Assembly (NCBI RefSeq): GCF_002368035.1
Contig: NZ_AP018223.1
Location: 1,531,764 to 1,595,763 of the forward strand
Length of the DNA stretch: 64,000 nucleotides
DNA from: Nostoc linckia NIES-25
Lineage (GTDB): Bacteria; Cyanobacteriota; Cyanobacteriia; Cyanobacteriales; Nostocaceae
Direction of reading: 5' to 3'
Part shown: one piece after another, positions 32,275 to 41,748 of the stretch
How the letters are laid out: each line of letters begins with the position of its first letter
Numbering within the stretch: the first letter of the stretch is position 1
Notes under the pieces: generated by a model
The model's database searches: none
Told to the model about the DNA's origin: nothing
Seen by the model: the letters and a program-made list of their open reading frames with translations, nothing else
Position numbers and translations under genes: made by a program

Positions 32275-34023
32275 CTAGTTATTTGACGCAGATATCTCTG
32301 GTAGGGTTTGCGCGGTTAAACGAACGTCGTCAAAATTAACTACCAACCCAGGCCCATCTATGAGATTGATCAATCGGATGCCTAAATTCTGACCTAAATA
32401 GGGGTTTGATTCGGTAGTAGTAAATTTGACTGTGGAGGTTTCAAAGGTTTTATCTTCAATGAATACGCTGTTATTGTCAGATGCGATAACTGTATCGCCT
32501 GCTAGCAATTCCACACGATATCCAGGGAAGCCACTCAAGTCAATTCCGATATAGATACCTCCGATATTACCTACTTCTACCTGTAGGGTATATTCGGTAT
32601 TGGCTGTTAAAACAGTATCGAGTTGTTGGAATAGACCTAAAACACCACCACTTCCAGGGGGTTGAACTACATAAAGATCGGCAACGTTTTCACCTTCTGG
32701 TGCTTCATTAATGAAGTATTCGGTGTTGGGGTCTAATACATCATAATTGGAAGTTTCAATTCCGTTGGGATTTTCAGGTATGTAGCCATTGGGGTCGTAA
32801 ACTACCCAACCAGGTACGTTTGCAATATTAAAGCTTCCATCTTCCAATTCTGGCTCTTCAAAACCAGCATTTTCAATGAATATGCTTGTGGATGAGTCAT
32901 TTACAAAAGAGAACTGGCTGGTATTATTCAGATTGAAATTAGCTACTGGTTGTCCTTCAACCACACCAATCAGTTCACTAAGAATGTTTGAACTATCAAA
33001 ATAGTATATAGCTGTTCCACTTGGGAGATCCCCAAATGTAGCAACCAATGAGTAATTTGATGCTGAACCTTTAAGCTGGATAGTATCAACTCCAGATTCA
33101 AAATCTTTGATAACGGCGTAATCTTCAAATCCAAAAGATCCTGGCTTACCATCACTGTAGTAAACAGTATTTTTGTCACCCAGAACAAAAGTATCTGCGC
33201 TCAGACCGCCTGTGAGAACGTCAATATCGCCCTGCCCAAAGCTAGAATTAGCATCGTTATTGACACCAATTAGTGTATCGCTGCCACTACCGCCTTGCAG
33301 TTCATCGTTGCCATCACCGCCAATCAGAGTATCGTTATCAGTACCACCCGTTAGCACGTCATTTCCTTGACCGCCATTGACGATATCGTTCCCGGCATCA
33401 CCATTCAAGGAATCCGTGCCATCATTGCCAAATATTACGTCGTTACCTACATCACCAGAAATTTCGTCGTCTCCGCTACCACCTTCTATTAAGTCATTAC
33501 CAAGACCACCATTAAGGCGATCGCTACCACCTTGACCTGTTAAAAAGTCATCTCCACCACCACCAAAAGCAATGTCGTCACCATCGCCTACATCAACCAC
33601 ATCTACACTATCACCACCAAAAATCTTGTCATCGCCAGCTTCAGCAAAAACTGTGTTTGATTCACCTGCAAGATAAATAATGTCGTCGCCAAGACCGCCA
33701 TTGATATTGTTGTTGCCAGTTCCAGATCTGATGATATCGTTGCCAAGGCCGCCATCAATCAAGTCGTTTCCGGCTCCAGCATTTATAAAATCATTACCTT
33801 CTTGTCCGTCAATTACGTCATCACCCTCGCCTGCGTCGATAACGTCGTTCCCATCTCCAGAACTAACAACATCATTGCCAGTACCTGCATTAATAAAGTC
33901 ATTCCCTAATCCAGTAGAGATTATGTCATCACCTGCCAGGGCAATAACAGTATTATTATCTTGTGACGCTATCAGCAGGATAGAATCATTTTCTTGAGTT
34001 CCGACATTGAATTTTCTTGCCAT
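32275..34023 (-). CDS. Large RTX-type repeat protein with C-terminal beta-sandwich domain
   Basis: 582 residues from the ATG at 34023 (MARKFNVGTQENDSI), whose upstream AAAGGC-AAA context mirrors that of the paralogue at 31926; a more distant in-frame start adds a basic, unlikely leader. Calcium-binding GGxGxDxUx repeats fill residues about 25-255. The next 110 residues match the C-terminus of the paralogue. An extra domain follows (about 375-575: FIENAGFEEPELEDG, PGWVVYDPNG, VVNFDDVRL) that looks like a galactose-binding-like or DUF642-like sandwich often found in extracellular proteins. No exporter is nearby. Probable extracellular or sheath-associated protein. Confidence 0.86.
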   Translation of the reverse strand: MARKFNVGTQENDSILLIASQDNNTVIALAGDDIISTGLGNDFINAGTGNDVVSSGDGNDVIDAGEGDDVIDGQEGNDFINAGAGNDLIDGGLGNDIIRSGTGNNNINGGLGDDIIYLAGESNTVFAEAGDDKIFGGDSVDVVDVGDGDDIAFGGGGDDFLTGQGGSDRLNGGLGNDLIEGGSGDDEISGDVGNDVIFGNDGTDSLNGDAGNDIVNGGQGNDVLTGGTDNDTLIGGDGNDELQGGSGSDTLIGVNNDANSSFGQGDIDVLTGGLSADTFVLGDKNTVYYSDGKPGSFGFEDYAVIKDFESGVDTIQLKGSASNYSLVATFGDLPSGTAIYYFDSSNILSELIGVVEGQPVANFNLNNTSQFSFVNDSSTSIFIENAGFEEPELEDGSFNIANVPGWVVYDPNGYIPENPNGIETSNYDVLDPNTEYFINEAPEGENVADLYVVQPPGSGGVLGLFQQLDTVLTANTEYTLQVEVGNIGGIYIGIDLSGFPGYRVELLAGDTVIASDNNSVFIEDKTFETSTVKFTTTESNPYLGQNLGIRLINLIDGPGLVVNFDDVRLTAQTLPEISASNN

Positions 34024-34870
34024 TTTTGCCTTTCTAGCTCTTTTGAGTTGTGGTTGCAAATTATGAGAATCGACACATTATTGAAGCTACCAAAATAGGA
34101 AGCTTTTAATGCGTAAGCTTTGATAGAAACAGACAAGAATTACACTACTCAAATTCCACTTAACGCAGATAAATTTAGTAGCCTTAGACCAATACCTATA
34201 GGTATTGTTTTACAAGAGCTAATAATTGAACATTACTAACCCTATAGCACTACACAATTCAGAACTGCTGTCGTGGAACTGAGCTATTTTGCTGAAAAAA
34301 ACTTAAATCAGGAAGAGTAGTAGCCAATGCTAACCATGTAATTTTGGCTTAACTGTTGTTTAGCATTGTTTACTGTTGCGAAATTAATCTTTACGAAACT
34401 ACAATAACATAACTGAAATGACTGTTCAAGTAAGATTTGACCATTAGCGATCGCGCAGAAATAAGTTACTTATTTTGGAAACTCATTAGCTTTTGCAAAA
34501 GATGTCAGACTGAGGATTTATAGGGATATCAGTAGATTACAATTAGGTTGGGATTGTCAAAAATGGTATTAGCTGTTAAAGTAAAACCTATGCAACCTGA
34601 CATTAGATAAAATTCCAATCCAACTTCACAAAGAGCATTGCTGAATAATGGAATGATTAAGGCTGATGTTAAGACACACCAGACACTAGAGATTCTTGTA
34701 GATCTAAATTTCAAAATTATCCCGCAATTATCTAACCCCCAGAAAATATATAGGACTCATATTTCATTAGGAGAAATATACGTAGTGGCGTAGGGTGCGT
34801 TAGCCTTTGGCGTAACGCACCAGTTAACTGAGATGTTTTCATAAATTAAATCGGACTCCTATAGGTACTT
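34024..34870. other. Long AT-rich gap upstream of the large RTX-type gene
   Basis: Contains a perfect palindrome CAATACCTATAGGTATTG (34190-34207), about 170 bases before the RTX-type start, which could be an operator, and a GGTGCGTTAGCC/GGCGTAACGCACC-type hairpin near 34793-34821. Several short open frames occur but none has coding character or a known family. The promoter of the RTX-type gene presumably lies here. Confidence 0.4.
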
Positions 34871-34990
34871 CAGGACTTACGCAATATGTGACTGAAAACC
34901 TTATTCTTGCGTAGCGGTAATTCATGTAGACGCGGAGCGGCTTCCCGCAGGGTATTACCGCTACTTTCGTTATCTTTTGCGTAAGTCCTG
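34871..34990. mobile_element. MITE-like element with AGGACTTACGCA ends, copy 2
   Basis: A perfect 14-bp inverted repeat: CAGGACTTACGCAA (34871-34884) and its complement at 34977-34990. Inside, GTAGCGGTAA and TTACCGCTAC form a second hairpin. Shares ends with the element at 24419-24608. Confidence 0.75.
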
Positions 34991-35101
34991 TACTTATTGA
35001 AGTAGTGCCTTTTGTTCAAATCTCCGGTAAAGTTGCATGACTAGTTTTGTATAAATCAGAACAACTCATGCAACTATAACTAATTTACACCTGTATAGTT
35101 T

Positions 35102-36403
35102 TTATTGCTTGTCTATCTCAAAGAGTGTGCTACCCATTTTCAATGGAGAGCATAATTCCAAAGCATTTTGAGGTATAAATCGGTAGTTCCAGTCATTATA
35201 GAAGCCAGACTTTTGCACAAAGACTGTTGACAATTCTTTGTCATTGATTTTTGCGTCTATCTGAGGCTTATTGCGATCGTGTGGAGTTTTAATTATCAGT
35301 TGTTGATTGGTAGTAGGAGTACTGATTAGATTAATTATTACTTCTTTAATAGTTAGCGGTTTACCTTTCCAGTTTTCTGTAATCAGACAAAACATCCGAT
35401 GTTCTATGTTGTTCCATTTACTTGTACCAGGAGGAAAATGTGCAACCTCAACGATCAGTTTAAATGCGTCAGCAAGTCTTTGGAGTTGGGCCTTCCATAA
35501 TCGCAAGCAATACTCGTCGGCTTCACTACAGTCTGCTATAATCAACAGTTCTGTAGCATTTTTGTACATTTTTTTGCCCATATCTTGCCACCAGCGATGA
35601 ATTGATTCAACAGCGACTTCTGCGGTGTCCTGATTAATTCCCACATTTACCCACTCTGGGTTTGTGGTTAATTTATAAGCCTCGTATGGAACAAAATTTA
35701 AAAGTTCTGGATCGGTGAAATAATCAGTTTGCTCCTTGAGAAATTGTTTTTGAGATTGCCATTCTTGTACATCGTTATTGTACTTGCCGTTAGCGAAGCT
35801 GTCCGCAGGAATCGCTTCTTTTTTCTTAATGTCAAGCGAGACTATAAGTTGACCGCGGGCTTGGAAATTTTGCACTCGGTTATGAATATGTTGAAATTGA
35901 AAATCCCGGTCTGAGGGACAGTCTCCTTCTTTCGTTTTACGGTTATTTTGTAGCCTGTAGCCAAGTTCAGACAACAAGGAAGCAACTTTTCTCGGACTGA
36001 TGACATGACCCTTAGTTCGCAATTTTTCAGCTATTTTTGTGGTGCTTTCGGAAGTCCAACGTAAAGGTGAGTCTGAAGATTCACAATTTAGTGGTTGAAT
36101 TAATCCCTCCAGGTCTGGAATTAAAGTTTGGTCAATTTCTAACAGAGGTTTTCTGCCACCTCCCTTACATCTAATTTTCTCTGTAAATTGGGTGTTTTTA
36201 ATTCGAGTATCTGGCTTGATTTCCAGTTCGCGAATTCCGACCCGAATTGTTTTTGGTGAAAGGCCTGTAGCTTGAGAAACTTGTGTAATCCCACCTCTGC
36301 CCAATGCAATAGCTTCTGCGGCAGCCCACAGACGTATCGATCTTTCATTCAGATGAGGGTAAAGCGAATCAAATTTAGATTTGAGAAAATCTCTTGCTGA
36401 CAT
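35102..36403 (-). CDS. ISAzo13-family-like transposase
   Basis: 433 residues, full length for ISAzo13 transposases. N-terminal helix-turn-helix region with LNERSIRLWAAAEAIALGRG and GLSPKTIRVGIREL; GGGRKP; SPLRWTSESTTKIAE; and the DDE-type core with SLDIKKKE, a downstream IADC, and HFPPGTSKWNNIEHRMF carrying the last acidic residue. Two spots deviate from the usual pattern: the segment after KKKE (about 195-235), and ADCSEADE where many members have ADGGGSNG. The reading frame is intact, so it may be a divergent active copy or one in early decay. Terminal inverted repeats were not found by eye. Confidence 0.85.
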   Translation of the reverse strand: MSARDFLKSKFDSLYPHLNERSIRLWAAAEAIALGRGGITQVSQATGLSPKTIRVGIRELEIKPDTRIKNTQFTEKIRCKGGGRKPLLEIDQTLIPDLEGLIQPLNCESSDSPLRWTSESTTKIAEKLRTKGHVISPRKVASLLSELGYRLQNNRKTKEGDCPSDRDFQFQHIHNRVQNFQARGQLIVSLDIKKKEAIPADSFANGKYNNDVQEWQSQKQFLKEQTDYFTDPELLNFVPYEAYKLTTNPEWVNVGINQDTAEVAVESIHRWWQDMGKKMYKNATELLIIADCSEADEYCLRLWKAQLQRLADAFKLIVEVAHFPPGTSKWNNIEHRMFCLITENWKGKPLTIKEVIINLISTPTTNQQLIIKTPHDRNKPQIDAKINDKELSTVFVQKSGFYNDWNYRFIPQNALELCSPLKMGSTLFEIDKQ

Positions 36404-37102
36404 ACAGCAATCCTAATATCCTAAACTCCTAAAATTTATCAGAGAATGTTTAAGATTTTATGCATATTTACTGCGTAATAGGTTAAGAATTTTTTAATAA
36501 TTACTGAAATAGAGATCTTAATTAATCAGTTTTGCAAAAGTATTGGTGACAGGTTAAGAAGGATTTATCTACAAGGAAAACATATCCAAAATACAGCATA
36601 ATCCATCGCAAGTAAAACAAGCTCGATCGGCTTTTCCACATTTAACATGCATAATTGGGGTAAGCAAGATGCCCACCCCACAAAAGTTATACTGAATTTG
36701 GTTATGCAAATTGAATATTTTTCGGCTTACCTGGGTTTGGGAAGAATTTTTGTGTAGCTCACTTTATTTGAAATCTGCTGTATGTTTGGAATTTAGCAAT
36801 GTGCTTTGATTTCTGAACTTATTGAGCCAAGCAGGTACTGGGAAGTGTAAACGCGATTAATCGCGCCTCTACGCATAGGTAATCAACATTTTTGAGTTAC
36901 ACGAGAGTTGCTTCACACAATGAATTACCAGTCTTATGTACAGTATAACTTGTTAAAAATTAAGTGGGATTCTCAGGTTAATTCAATTATTAAATCAGAT
37001 GTTAAGATTGTTAATCAATAAAAGTTTTACCGATCGCATCTTCGCTAAGTATAATTACTCAAGATTGCCAAAAAGTTGAAATTTTTCGCTCTCTAACTTT
37101 AT
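36404..37102. other. AT-rich gap between transposase and beta-propeller gene
   Basis: No gene is visible. It contains a 14-bp palindrome CGCGATTAATCGCG (36852-36865) within TAAACGCGATTAATCGCGCCTCTACG, a common dispersed cyanobacterial repeat, and a GATGCCCACCCCACAA fragment resembling the hairpin at 59184. The transposase promoter and the insertion sequence end should lie in its first part. Confidence 0.4.
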
Positions 37103-38449
37103 TTAAGGAACTAATACCATTGAATGTACGCCGCGTGCGACTGGAATAGAGTAACGAGTCTGTACTAACTGCGGTTGGGGATCGAGCGGGTCGGTAGCAA
37201 TTCGCCAGAAATCTATGGAACCACCTTTGATGCGATCGTCAAAATGGTCATAGGTCACAACTGCGAGATATTGGCTAGAGGCATCAAACGCAGCAGCTTC
37301 GGGCAAAATCCCATCATAAGGATAATCTGCTACTCGGTTGAGTTGCCCTGTCTGGGGATCTAGGGTCATCAATGTTAGCGATGAAAACCAAGTGATGCGA
37401 TTGTCATTGTAGGGTAGGTAACTTCGCTCTAAATTGGTAGTGACGACATACCGACCATTGGGGCTAACTGTCAATCCTTCTGGGCTGACACTTGTCATAG
37501 CTCGTGACACCAAAGCATGGCGCGGGGAACCATCGGTTTGTGCGCCGGCTTCTAGGCGAATACTCACCACACTACCACGTGGGGCTTCATTCCAGGTTCC
37601 TTGTACATCTGCTCCCCAAAAGAGATTATTCACAATCAAATGGCGGCCATCTGGCGTGAATCGTGCAATATAGGGAGCCTTTTCTATTTTGACTACATTT
37701 CCCCAAGACTCAAGTGCAAGATTACTATCTTTACCCACAACTTTGGCAAAAGAGATTTCAGCAGTGGTTGTGTTAACGAGTGCTAGGGTATTTTGAGTAG
37801 GATGCCAAGCTGTATGGATTAGTTCGTCTCCTTGTGGTAAGGATGATACTGGAGGGTAAATTGGTTGCCCCAGTTTGCCGTTGGTTAAAGGAATTAATGC
37901 CAGAGGAGTTTTTGCCCCAGCTCCTTTGGGATGAAAAGTAACTGATACAAGCGAACCATCACGATTGATGCTAACGGATGTAGGACGCTCAGCGATCGCT
38001 AATTCTTGCACTTGAGTTGGTCGAGTCGGGTTGCTTAAGTCAAACACCAACAAGCGCTTACCATGCTTGAGATCCGCAAAGGTTTGCTTTTGCCAATCGC
38101 CCTCTGGTCTTTGCTCAAGGGTTTCAACCACCAATGCATAACGACCATCAGGTGTAACCGCTACTGCCGCAGGTGGCCCGGCAACCGAATTACTCGCCTC
38201 AGCTTCGTAAGCGCGTAAATCTCGGATATGTTTTCCTGTCAGAGGAATTACACTAATAGCATCCCGCCCTTCAGGAGATCCGAGTTTACCATCGACGTAG
38301 GCGGAAGCTAGCATATCTGCATCGGATATGGAAACAAGATAACGACCTTGAAATGCTAGAGGGTCCGCACGATCCGAAGTCTGGGCGATTGTTTTTGCAG
38401 ATATGGTTATTAAAGTTGCTAAGACTAGGGCAGAGATTTTCAGGTTCAT
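37103..38449 (-). CDS. Secreted beta-propeller protein (lactonase/YVTN-like)
   Basis: 448 residues with an N-terminal signal peptide (about 1-22, LVLATLITISAKTIAQ). The rest reads as repeated blades, each with a PDGRYALVV-type strand: AVTPDGRYALVV, SINRDGSLVSV, RFTPDGRHLIVNN, TVSPNGRYVVTTN, AFDASSQYLAVV. This pattern fits seven-bladed lactonase- or YVTN-type propellers that act in the periplasm or outside the cell. No catalytic site can be assigned. It is divergent in function from the neighbouring GST and stands 149 bases from it, separated by a hairpin repeat. Confidence 0.8.
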   Translation of the reverse strand: MNLKISALVLATLITISAKTIAQTSDRADPLAFQGRYLVSISDADMLASAYVDGKLGSPEGRDAISVIPLTGKHIRDLRAYEAEASNSVAGPPAAVAVTPDGRYALVVETLEQRPEGDWQKQTFADLKHGKRLLVFDLSNPTRPTQVQELAIAERPTSVSINRDGSLVSVTFHPKGAGAKTPLALIPLTNGKLGQPIYPPVSSLPQGDELIHTAWHPTQNTLALVNTTTAEISFAKVVGKDSNLALESWGNVVKIEKAPYIARFTPDGRHLIVNNLFWGADVQGTWNEAPRGSVVSIRLEAGAQTDGSPRHALVSRAMTSVSPEGLTVSPNGRYVVTTNLERSYLPYNDNRITWFSSLTLMTLDPQTGQLNRVADYPYDGILPEAAAFDASSQYLAVVTYDHFDDRIKGGSIDFWRIATDPLDPQPQLVQTRYSIPVARGVHSMVLVP

Positions 38450-38530
38450 TGCTTGGATGATTTAGGACTAGGGATTAAGAGCATTGCTGATTTTATGTAT
38501 GAAAACGATTGTGCATAATATCAAAATCCT

Positions 38531-38559
38531 GTAGAGACGTTGCATTGCAACGTCTCTAC
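38531..38559. repeat. Perfect hairpin repeat GTAGAGACGTTGCA
   Basis: 14-bp perfect arms around a single central base. This palindrome is a high-copy intergenic repeat type in cyanobacteria (REP-like). It lies between the GST and beta-propeller genes and could end GST transcription. Confidence 0.75.
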
Positions 38560-38598
38560 ATCTGGATTCATGAACTGGGGTTCAAAACCGCATCTGAA

Positions 38599-39255
38599 TC
38601 AGGCAACTAATTCTAGTCCAAACTTGGGGACGGGTACGGCGGTATCCAAAAAGCTGGGGCGCTTTGCTAAGCGATCTAGCCAAGTTTTTAATTGCGGACG
38701 GCTGTTAATTAGTTGTTCGCCTTCTGGGGCTAGTTTCATTGACAAAAGAACAGGTGCCATGAAAATATCTGCCAGAGTAATGGAATCACTAACCAAATAA
38801 GCTTGGGTGAGCGCTGTTTCTAGCACATCAAGATGAGAGGCGATCGCAGTTACGGCACGCTTAATTGTTCCTCCATCGCCATGTCCGCCGTTTTCAGGAA
38901 TATAAACACACTGCACAAAAATTTGTCCGATGGCAATTGGTTGAATATAACTGACTGTCACACTCATCCATTGGTGCATTCGCGCCCGCTCTAAAGGCGT
39001 TTTGGGTTGAAATGAGCCTCCGTCGAATGACTCATCGATGTAGTGCAAAATTGCCTGACTCTCGTAAATAATTTTGCGATCGTGAACTAATACTGGGACT
39101 CTGCGAAACGGATGCAGGCGACTAAAATCATCCACTGTCAAATCTTGAAACGTCACTGTTTCAAAATGGTAATCAACTTTCTTCTCCAGTAACAAAATTC
39201 GCACAGCACGAACATAGTTGCTAAATGCCCAACCGTAAAGTTGAGGTCGATCCAT
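38599..39255 (-). CDS. Glutathione S-transferase family protein
   Basis: 218 residues. N-terminal thioredoxin-like domain (1-80) with SNYVRAVRILLLEKKVDY, the cis-proline VPVL at 53-56 and the glutathione-binding YESQAILHYID at 64-74. The helical C-terminal domain follows. Conjugates or reduces electrophiles with glutathione. AAGGGGG precedes the ATG at 39255. It belongs to a loose minus-strand group with an aldo/keto reductase, an SDR, a second GST and a TetR regulator, which together suggest a detoxification module. Confidence 0.9.
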   Translation of the reverse strand: MDRPQLYGWAFSNYVRAVRILLLEKKVDYHFETVTFQDLTVDDFSRLHPFRRVPVLVHDRKIIYESQAILHYIDESFDGGSFQPKTPLERARMHQWMSVTVSYIQPIAIGQIFVQCVYIPENGGHGDGGTIKRAVTAIASHLDVLETALTQAYLVSDSITLADIFMAPVLLSMKLAPEGEQLINSRPQLKTWLDRLAKRPSFLDTAVPVPKFGLELVA

Positions 39256-39285
39256 ATCAAAACCCCCTTATGGAAAACAGGACTT

Positions 39286-39457
39286 ATATCGTGTTCGGTG
39301 AAAGACTTATCATTAAGACCGCAGGGGGCAGGGGGAAAGGGAAAGGGGTAAGGGGAAAAGGGGAAAGATTAAATTTATTCCTTTTCCCTTTTCCCTTTAA
39401 CCTTTTCCCCTGCCCCCCCTGCCTGCCTTAACAGATATCCCTAACTGAACCGTATTG
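39286..39457. repeat. Composite repeat: MITE end, purine/pyrimidine arrays, MITE end
   Basis: Starts with ATATCGTGTTCGG (left end of the ATATCATGTTCGG family), passes through GGGGAAAGG arrays and mirrored CCTTTTCCC arrays (39322-39420), and ends with TAACTGAACCGTATTG, the right end of the CAATAC family. Two element families thus contribute one end each. It fills the GST-aldo/keto reductase gap. Confidence 0.65.
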
Positions 39458-39459
39458 AA

Positions 39460-40500
39460 TTATGAGGGAGGACGACTTCCTCCGGGCGATCGCTCTTGAG
39501 CTTGGTAATTGAGCATCCATTGGGGATACTCCACGGGTAAACGGCTGACTTCATCGATGGCGACAAGTTCGTCATCTGTAAGTCTTAACTCAGCAGCCAT
39601 GAGGTTATCGCGTAATTGTTCTACAGATTTCGCACCAACGATCGCACTTGTGACATAGCTACGGCTCAGTAGCCATGCGAGGGAGATTCGAGCAACGGAA
39701 CAATTGTGACTTTGGGCGATGGGCTGCAAAACATCGATAATTTTGTATGTTCTTTCTAAATCAACCGGAGGAAAGTCAAAACTAGTGCGTCTTGCACCTG
39801 TGGGATTGTCTTTCTGGCGTTGAAATTTACCACTTAATAAACCACCAGCTAAAGGACTCCAAGGTAAGATGCTCAACTGTTGGTCTTGAGCTAATGGAAT
39901 AATTTCGCGCTCTAAATCGCGACCAGCTAAAGAATAGTATGCTTGTACCGACTCGAAGCGATGCCAGTGATATTTATCTGCGATCGCTAATGCTTTCATA
40001 ATCTGCCAAGCAGAAAAGTTGCACAATCCAATATAGCGGACTTTACCAGCGGCGATTACATCATTGAGAGTACTTAGGGTTTCCTCTATTGGGGTCAGTG
40101 GATCGAAGCCATGAACCTGGTAAAGGTCAATATATTCTACTTGGAGACGTTTTAGGCTGCGATCGATTCCATTTAAAATATGATGGCGAGATAATCCAAC
40201 TTGATTTGGGGTGTTTCCTAATCTCTCGCGTACTTTTGTGGCAATTACCACTTCATCGCGAGGCAATCCCAACTCCACAAGTGCTTTTCCTAAAATAGCT
40301 TCAGACTGCCCCTCTGAATAGACATCGGCTGTGTCGAAAAAATTCACGCCTCCATCGAAAGCAGTTTTCAGGAGTTCTGTGGCTGCATCAATATCCAACT
40401 CGCCAATCACTTTCCAAAAGCCAGCGCCACCGAAGGTCATAGTACCAAGGCAGATTTCGGAGACGTATAAACCCGTTCGTCCCAGTAATCGATACTGCAT
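39460..40500 (-). CDS. Aldo/keto reductase
   Basis: 346 residues. NADPH-dependent carbonyl reductase fold (TIM barrel). Catalytic residues of the family are visible: D56 and Y61 in FFDTADVYSEG, lysine in VVIATKVRE (near 88), and histidine in YQVHGFD. The C-terminal cofactor segment SAIVGAKSVEQLRDN is present. The ATG at 40500 begins MQYRLLGRTGLYVSE, the standard N-terminus. Likely reduces aldehydes or ketones; its neighbours suggest stress-related carbonyl clearance. Confidence 0.92.
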   Translation of the reverse strand: MQYRLLGRTGLYVSEICLGTMTFGGAGFWKVIGELDIDAATELLKTAFDGGVNFFDTADVYSEGQSEAILGKALVELGLPRDEVVIATKVRERLGNTPNQVGLSRHHILNGIDRSLKRLQVEYIDLYQVHGFDPLTPIEETLSTLNDVIAAGKVRYIGLCNFSAWQIMKALAIADKYHWHRFESVQAYYSLAGRDLEREIIPLAQDQQLSILPWSPLAGGLLSGKFQRQKDNPTGARRTSFDFPPVDLERTYKIIDVLQPIAQSHNCSVARISLAWLLSRSYVTSAIVGAKSVEQLRDNLMAAELRLTDDELVAIDEVSRLPVEYPQWMLNYQAQERSPGGSRPPS

Positions 40501-40605
40501 TTATATATCCAGTTTGATTGCGTGGAAAAATACTTTATATGTGAAGGCAAGAGGCAATTAATCTTTCACTTTTCCCTATTGCCTATTGCCCTCCCATATA
40601 CATAC

Positions 40606-41319
40606 CTACACGTAGCGATGACCACCATCGATATGAATGACCTCTGCTGTAATTGAGGGATTAGTCATCAGAAAAATAACGGCGCTAGCAACTTCTTCAG
40701 GTGTTACTAACCGCTTAGTGGGAATTTTAGAGGCAACGTCTTGAAAAGCTTCTTGCTTAGCTGGGCCAAAAATTCCATCCCACATGGGAGTATCAGTCCA
40801 ACCAGGGGAAACAGCATTGACTCGAATCGGAGCTAGTTCCACCGCCAAAGCACGGGACATTTGTTCGGCCGCAGCGGTCGCCACCGCAGTTGGCCAAGCG
40901 CCGGGAACTGGGCGGTCGGTGGATAATCCACCTGTGAGGGTAATGGAGCCGCCAGAAAGCATTTTTGGCACAGCCGCTCGAATGACATAAACGCTTCCCC
41001 AAACACGGCTTTCAATGGCAGGACGAAATTGGTCAACAGAGCCATCGAGAATCTTACCACCAACAAAACTACCGGCTGCAATGTAAACGTGGTCAACTTG
41101 GCCTGTTGTGCTAAACAAGCGCTCTACTGCTGCTTCATCGGTGATGTCTACTAGACCGGTGTAAACCTTTCCTAGCCGCTCAGATGCTTCTTCCAATTTG
41201 CTTGATGAGCGACCTGCAATTGTCACTTCTGCACCTAAGTGTTTTGCTAATCGGGCAGTCTCATAGCCAATGCCCTGGCTACCACCAACCACAACTACAT
41301 GCTTTCCTTGTAACTGCAT
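40606..41319 (-). CDS. Atypical short-chain dehydrogenase/reductase lacking YxxxK
   Basis: 237 residues. The cofactor-binding motif GGSQGIGYETA is at 12-22 and the C-terminal segment APIRVNAVSPGWTDTPMW is typical for SDR proteins. In the position of the catalytic YxxxK, however, the sequence reads TAVATAAAEQMSRAL, so both Tyr and Lys appear missing. A subgroup of SDR proteins with this feature exists; they may use another mechanism or bind rather than reduce. The ATG at 41319 is downstream of a candidate TetR operator at 41367-41380. Confidence 0.85.
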   Translation of the reverse strand: MQLQGKHVVVVGGSQGIGYETARLAKHLGAEVTIAGRSSSKLEEASERLGKVYTGLVDITDEAAVERLFSTTGQVDHVYIAAGSFVGGKILDGSVDQFRPAIESRVWGSVYVIRAAVPKMLSGGSITLTGGLSTDRPVPGAWPTAVATAAAEQMSRALAVELAPIRVNAVSPGWTDTPMWDGIFGPAKQEAFQDVASKIPTKRLVTPEEVASAVIFLMTNPSITAEVIHIDGGHRYV

Positions 41320-41366
41320 TGCTGAAAGTCTCCTGAGTAATATATTCTTCTGGGAAAATTTTTCAA

Positions 41367-41380
41367 TGAACGCTCGTTGA
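41367..41380. promoter_or_regulatory. Candidate TetR operator upstream of the SDR gene
   Basis: TGAACGCTCGTTGA is an imperfect palindrome similar to TGAACGTTTATTCA and TGAACACTCATTCA upstream of the second GST gene. It lies 48 bases before the SDR start codon. The shared pattern is TGAAC-N4-TTSA. The rest of the gap to 41748 holds only a repeat-like stretch near 41566-41597 (CCCTGCTCCCTGCTCCCC). Confidence 0.5.
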
Positions 41381-41748
41381 CTGAGGGTATTTAATCACAG
41401 CGAATTGATTGTTTCGGAAGTTTGCGATCGACAATGACCCAAGAAGCAGGGGGAGCAAGTCCTTTCAAGAACTGCGACAAGCGTTGCGGAACATGGGGAG
41501 GGTGTCTCGCCCTTCTAGGGTGCTCTTGGTCTTGGGTACAAGCTGCGTTTGAGTTTTTCCCCTTGCCCCCTGCTCCCTGCTCCCCTACCTCTTCTGACAA
41601 TGCCCTCATGTCATTGAGCGCCCACCTATATTGTCTGAGGCCTTGATGATGGTCTGAATTTATGGAAAAACCAATCATCGTTCAAATCTGCGTTTCTCTA
41701 GCAATGCGAACCGTGCAACTTCAAAGCACATCTGCTTGCTATTTGGAT

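Noticed and set aside
30900..33950. Possible CRISPR-like or satellite repeats
   Set aside because: The repeated short units are the coding repeats for calcium-binding nonapeptides; spacing is 27 bp and continuous, with no spacers.
34529..34714. Minus-strand frame of 61 codons upstream of the large RTX-type gene
   Set aside because: No ribosome binding site, low complexity and AT-rich flanks; no family pattern.
41391..41678. Minus-strand frame of 95 codons between the SDR and second GST
   Set aside because: It runs through a GGGGAGCAGGGAGCAG-type repeat, has no family resemblance and no supported start; its residues reflect the repeat.
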